Assembly (NCBI GenBank): GCA_024752435.1
Contig: CP103024.1
Span: 744,001 to 808,000, forward strand
Reading direction: 5' to 3'
DNA length: 64,000 nucleotides
From: Allantophomopsis cytisporea
Taxonomy: Eukaryota; Ascomycota; Leotiomycetes; Phacidiales; Phacidiaceae
Within the stretch, counting starts at the first letter, position 1. Every line of letters begins with the position of its first letter. The position numbers and the translations under genes are program-made. Positions 60,811 to 64,000 of the stretch are shown piece after piece. Below the pieces are notes generated by a model. It saw nothing but the letters and a program-made list of their open reading frames with translations, made no database searches and was not told the origin of the DNA.

Positions 60811-62182
60811 GGTACGCCTTTTTGGAGCGCATCGATTTGCTGTATAATGCTGGAGAATCGATGTCTATGTACAGACTTTTTTTTGCTTGCGTTTCTTCTC
60901 GAAGTTCGGCTTCGCCTGATTATCTGTTGTTCTTTCAGCGATGCGTGTATTTTATTTCCCTTGTATTTGCTGCTTGTTTTCCATAGAAGTATCGATACCC
61001 AAATTTCTCAAGTAAATCTTAACCTACGAACTGCAAGAGATGTGATGTGGGATTATATTATAGAAATCGTCGCTCAATAAGATCAAACTGTCCACTATCT
61101 CGTAACCAGCAAGACCGTTATCTTGCGGCTCAAAGCACTCTGTGCTAAAATAAAAGAACTTTCTACTCGAGGCAAATGGCCAAGACATGAAAGTCTGCTG
61201 AATGACATTGGACTGTTCATAAGGACTTTTCTATAAGATCCTATGTCACGATGGAAGTCTAGAGTCATAGATAGACTTTTCAATATTTTTTCAAGTACTT
61301 GACTATTAATAAAAAAGAATGAAAATAATATATGCTAGTATTCTTCCATCTAGCAGTGTTACAGATACCCACGATTCAGTGCAGATGGGCAAGCTGTCTA
61401 TTATAGAAGCCCCGGTCTGACTCAATGTCCTTCAAGTGTGGTCTTTCATAGCTGAATATTTGCACACACACTCTGTTCATAGCAGTACCAGAAGTTAAGA
61501 GGTATTCCTAGCAGGAGGGGAGGGAGGAGGGGAAACACAGTTTTACATTTAAACACTGTAAACAGAACGTACATGAGTCCATGTGTTTTCATGTAGCTTT
61601 CAATGACCACTCTCAGCTTTGACTATGCTAGTCCACCTTAGAATATTTGGTCCTCCTAATGTCAAATGAAAGTCTACAGTAAGGTCAGCAGTTTGTGACA
61701 GTCTCTACAGCAAAGGGTTTTACATGCAGAATCGGAATCGGAATCGGAATTGGAATCGAACCTAACGTGCGGGGTCCTCATTCTAGGATAAAATACGCTT
61801 ATGCACGAGTTACTACAGTTTTACCCAATCGAGCTTTAGCACGTGCAAATAAGGTTAACCGCAGCCCCTAAATTATTGTATTTACGTTCTTCCATGCATC
61901 TTCGAATTGACACCAAGATCTTTCCCGCTCAGACCGAGGCCTTTTTTGTTGATTTGATTGGCTTTCTTGGGCTGCCTAGCACTCTATGAGTAATGTCTAC
62001 TGGGCACTTAAAGTACGGAACGTTAGCAGGGCAAGTTTCGCTAGTGCAGAGATAATGGATTTATAACCTCGTCATTTTGCCATTCCCTTGATCTCTTGTA
62101 CATAGCTTCTCACGTCAACATACTTATCAGGTCGAAGATACTCCTCGGTCCGTCTTGCGAGGTACGAGGACAATTATCAATA
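60811..62182. other. Gene-free stretch
   Basis: 3' UTR of the peroxiredoxin-like gene, AT-rich DNA and the promoter of the transporter gene. It contains the hexamer repeat at 61729-61759. No supported gene. Confidence 0.5.
61729..61759. repeat. (CGGAAT)n hexanucleotide microsatellite
   Basis: About five head-to-tail GAATCG/GGAATC-type units, the last one with a single change. Confidence 0.85.
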
Positions 62183-63661
62183 ATGGAGCGCCTCTACGAC
62201 TTCATCTTGGGCAATCGTTCTTCGCCCACCTCTCCGCCCCCATACCTACTGCGCATTCGCTCGTCACGCACCTTCATCCTGTCAACTATCTGTATCGCTG
62301 TCTTCACCGACATTTTCCTTTATGGCATCATCGTTCCTGTGATACCCTTCGCGCTATCCTCTCGCGTAGGAATTCCTGAGAATGAAGTCCAGCGTTGGGT
62401 ATCTGTCCTCCTTGCCGTTTATGGTGCTGCCCTGTTGGTTGGCAGTCCAATTTCAGGCTGGTATGCCGACAGGTCACAGAGCAGGCGTGCGCCTTTGCTG
62501 ATTGGGCTGTTAGCGCTGGCGGGTGCAACGGTCATGCTTTGTCTAGCCAGGACAATAGTGCTTCTGATTGTGGGGAGGTTGCTGCAGGGCTTCAGTGCGG
62601 CCATAGTATGGACGACAGGATCAGCATTACTTGTGGATACCGTAGGGCAAGCGGAAGTGGGACAGACTATGGGATATGTGAGCTTGAGTATGTCTCTGGC
62701 ATATCTCGTTGCGCCGCTGCTTGGTGGTGTGGTGTATGAGAAGTCCGGCTACTATCCTGTGTTTTATATGGCCTTTGGAGTCATTGCGTTGGATATCCTG
62801 CTGCGTTTGTTGCTGGTTGAAAAGAAGATTGCTTTGTTATGGGCTGAGCCCGAAGAGAAAGGTGTTGCGGTTGGCACAGGGTATGGAACAACAACTGCGA
62901 TAACACAGCCGGAGGAAGAGAAGCCGCGGAACAGATATACGAGGTTTCCACCTATCATTAGCCTGCTCACCTCGAAACGCCTACTTGCTGCTCTGTGGGG
63001 TTGCGTCGTGCAATCGTCGCTCATGACATCCTTCGATTCCGTTGTGCCTCTGTTCGTCGAAGAAACATTCCACTGGGGCTCTGTAGGGGCTGGTCTAATC
63101 TTCTTGACCCTGGTAGTCCCTTCTGTCGTAGCACCAGTGGTAGGCAATATCGCTGACAGACAAGGACCACGTTGGCTGGTAGTGTTCGGTTTTACGCTGG
63201 CCCTCCCGTTCTGGGTGCTTCTTCGCCTTGTCACCACAAATACCATCAACCAGAAAGTGCTTTTTTGTGCACTTCTCACAATGATCGGCATCTGTCTCAC
63301 CACCGGTATGACACCGCTCATGGCAGAAATTACCTACGTTGTTGAGGCCAAGGAGAAGAAACAGCCGGGGGTCTTTGGCAAGAAAGGGGCATATGCACAG
63401 GCATATGGACTGTTTGTGGGTGCTTTTGCTGCAGGCAGTATGATAGGGCCGCTGTGGGGTGGATTCGTGAACCAATACGCCGGCTGGGGTACAATGACTT
63501 GGACATTGGGATTGTTCGGAGTTACAGGGGCTGTGCCGGCGCTTATATATACTGGAGGCTTGATCACGGAAAAGAATGCTAAAAGTGGGAAGGAGAGAGC
63601 AATTATGGCGCCTGAAGAAACGCCACAGGATTTGAGGACAGATGAGAAGCTTAATGTATAA
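62183..63661 (+). CDS. Major facilitator superfamily transporter, DHA1-like (492 aa)
   Basis: A single-exon gene starting at ATG 62183; the upstream extension begins with TTG and looks non-coding. About 12 hydrophobic segments are visible in two halves. The first is TFILSTICIAVFTDIFLYGIIVPVIPFAL. The MFS motif A equivalent is GWYADRSQSRRAPLL between helices 2 and 3. GRLLQGFSAAIVW with TTGSALLVDT marks helix 4/5. The central loop (~240-270) is Glu/Pro-rich. A second-half motif GNIADRQGPRW repeats motif A. These are the marks of 12-helix drug:H+ antiporter (DHA1) type and vesicular-amine-type carriers, which export small molecules using the proton gradient. The substrate is unknown. The length is normal and nothing looks truncated. 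Confidence 0.93.
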   Translation: MERLYDFILGNRSSPTSPPPYLLRIRSSRTFILSTICIAVFTDIFLYGIIVPVIPFALSSRVGIPENEVQRWVSVLLAVYGAALLVGSPISGWYADRSQSRRAPLLIGLLALAGATVMLCLARTIVLLIVGRLLQGFSAAIVWTTGSALLVDTVGQAEVGQTMGYVSLSMSLAYLVAPLLGGVVYEKSGYYPVFYMAFGVIALDILLRLLLVEKKIALLWAEPEEKGVAVGTGYGTTTAITQPEEEKPRNRYTRFPPIISLLTSKRLLAALWGCVVQSSLMTSFDSVVPLFVEETFHWGSVGAGLIFLTLVVPSVVAPVVGNIADRQGPRWLVVFGFTLALPFWVLLRLVTTNTINQKVLFCALLTMIGICLTTGMTPLMAEITYVVEAKEKKQPGVFGKKGAYAQAYGLFVGAFAAGSMIGPLWGGFVNQYAGWGTMTWTLGLFGVTGAVPALIYTGGLITEKNAKSGKERAIMAPEETPQDLRTDEKLNV

Positions 63662-64000
63662 ATGAACTATGATACAGTCGGGAATTATGATGTTTCTGGA
63701 AACTCTCCACTAGATGAAAGGACTTACTTAGATACCGATACTATAAACAAAAACAAAAACAAAAACAAAAACAAAAACAAAACAAACAACTCAATCTTTT
63801 CACACATTGATCTACCCATTAAGGAGGTCCCATATCATGAAATCTAATTGAGTCAATCAGGAAGAAAAGAATAAGATGTTATAAGAAATATATAAAAACG
63901 AAGAACAAAAAAGCCAGGGGGGGAGAGAATTGACCAATGCAAGTGTTTGGTTTATTTGTTCATATATGGTTTTTGGTGAGGCAAGTTGTTGTGTTGCTCA
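63662..64000. other. 3' flank of the transporter gene
   Basis: Probably contains the 3' UTR. An (AAAAAC)n repeat lies inside. No reading frame is supported. Confidence 0.5.
63744..63790. repeat. (AAAAAC)n microsatellite
   Basis: About six AAAAAC units, then drift to AAAC, 85 bases past the transporter stop codon. Confidence 0.9.

Noticed and set aside
61735..61800. A GGAATCGAACC stretch resembling a tRNA T-arm
   Set aside because: It is part of the hexamer repeat; no D-arm, anticodon arm or acceptor stem can be paired around it.

Overview
This window reads as nuclear DNA of a filamentous ascomycete (Pezizomycotina), plausibly a plant-associated Leotiomycete. Genes are mostly split by GT-AG introns of about 45-230 nt with CTAAC/CTGAC-like branch sites. 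Intergenic DNA is long and AT-rich, there are no operons, and the best protein resemblances are to fungal families. A secreted pectate lyase points to plant cell-wall degradation. Exon structures were assembled by eye from splice signals and frame continuity.

Layout. 1-1026 (-): 5' part of a gene with a fungal STAND/NACHT-type N-terminal domain. 3889-4110 (+): small Gln-rich protein. 6283-7500 (-): four-helix membrane protein. 10494-12951 (-): coiled-coil protein, preceded by a microsatellite-rich stretch to about 15.3 kb. 15742-17560 (-): Rieske/AIF-type oxidoreductase. 18345-19146 (+): Tad2 tRNA adenosine deaminase. 19809-20658 (+): acidic unknown protein. 21004-21986 (-): frame-broken gene. 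23039-23120 (-): tRNA-Ala(UGC) with a 10-nt intron. 23555-28318 (-): large coilin-like protein. 28937-29923 (-): RPA43. 30184-31321 (+): membrane J-protein. 33074-33609 (+): small cell-surface protein. 34174-35383 (-): pectate lyase. 37507-41018 (+): MIZ/SP-RING SUMO-ligase-like protein. 43076-44705 (+): cytochrome P450. 47073-47997 (+): second GPI-type surface protein. 49160-50693 (+): dead mitochondrial PP2C phosphatase gene. 51251-52432 (-): unknown protein. 53495-54450 (-): IMP4, divergent from UPF1 at 54994-58345 (+). 59650-60810 (+): peroxiredoxin-like protein. 62183-63661 (+): MFS transporter.

Functionally, several genes belong to RNA biology: Tad2, RPA43, IMP4, UPF1 and the coilin-like protein. 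A second group faces the environment: pectate lyase, two surface proteins, P450 and MFS transporter. They do not form an obvious cluster.

The most striking finding is the PP2C pseudogene. All five of its nonsense codons are explained by C-to-T transitions, four of them in CpA context, as repeat-induced point mutation would give; a frameshift is present as well. No clearly new multi-gene system was found. The coilin-like gene, the broken gene at 21-22 kb and the ambiguous stop/intron in the first gene deserve a second look.
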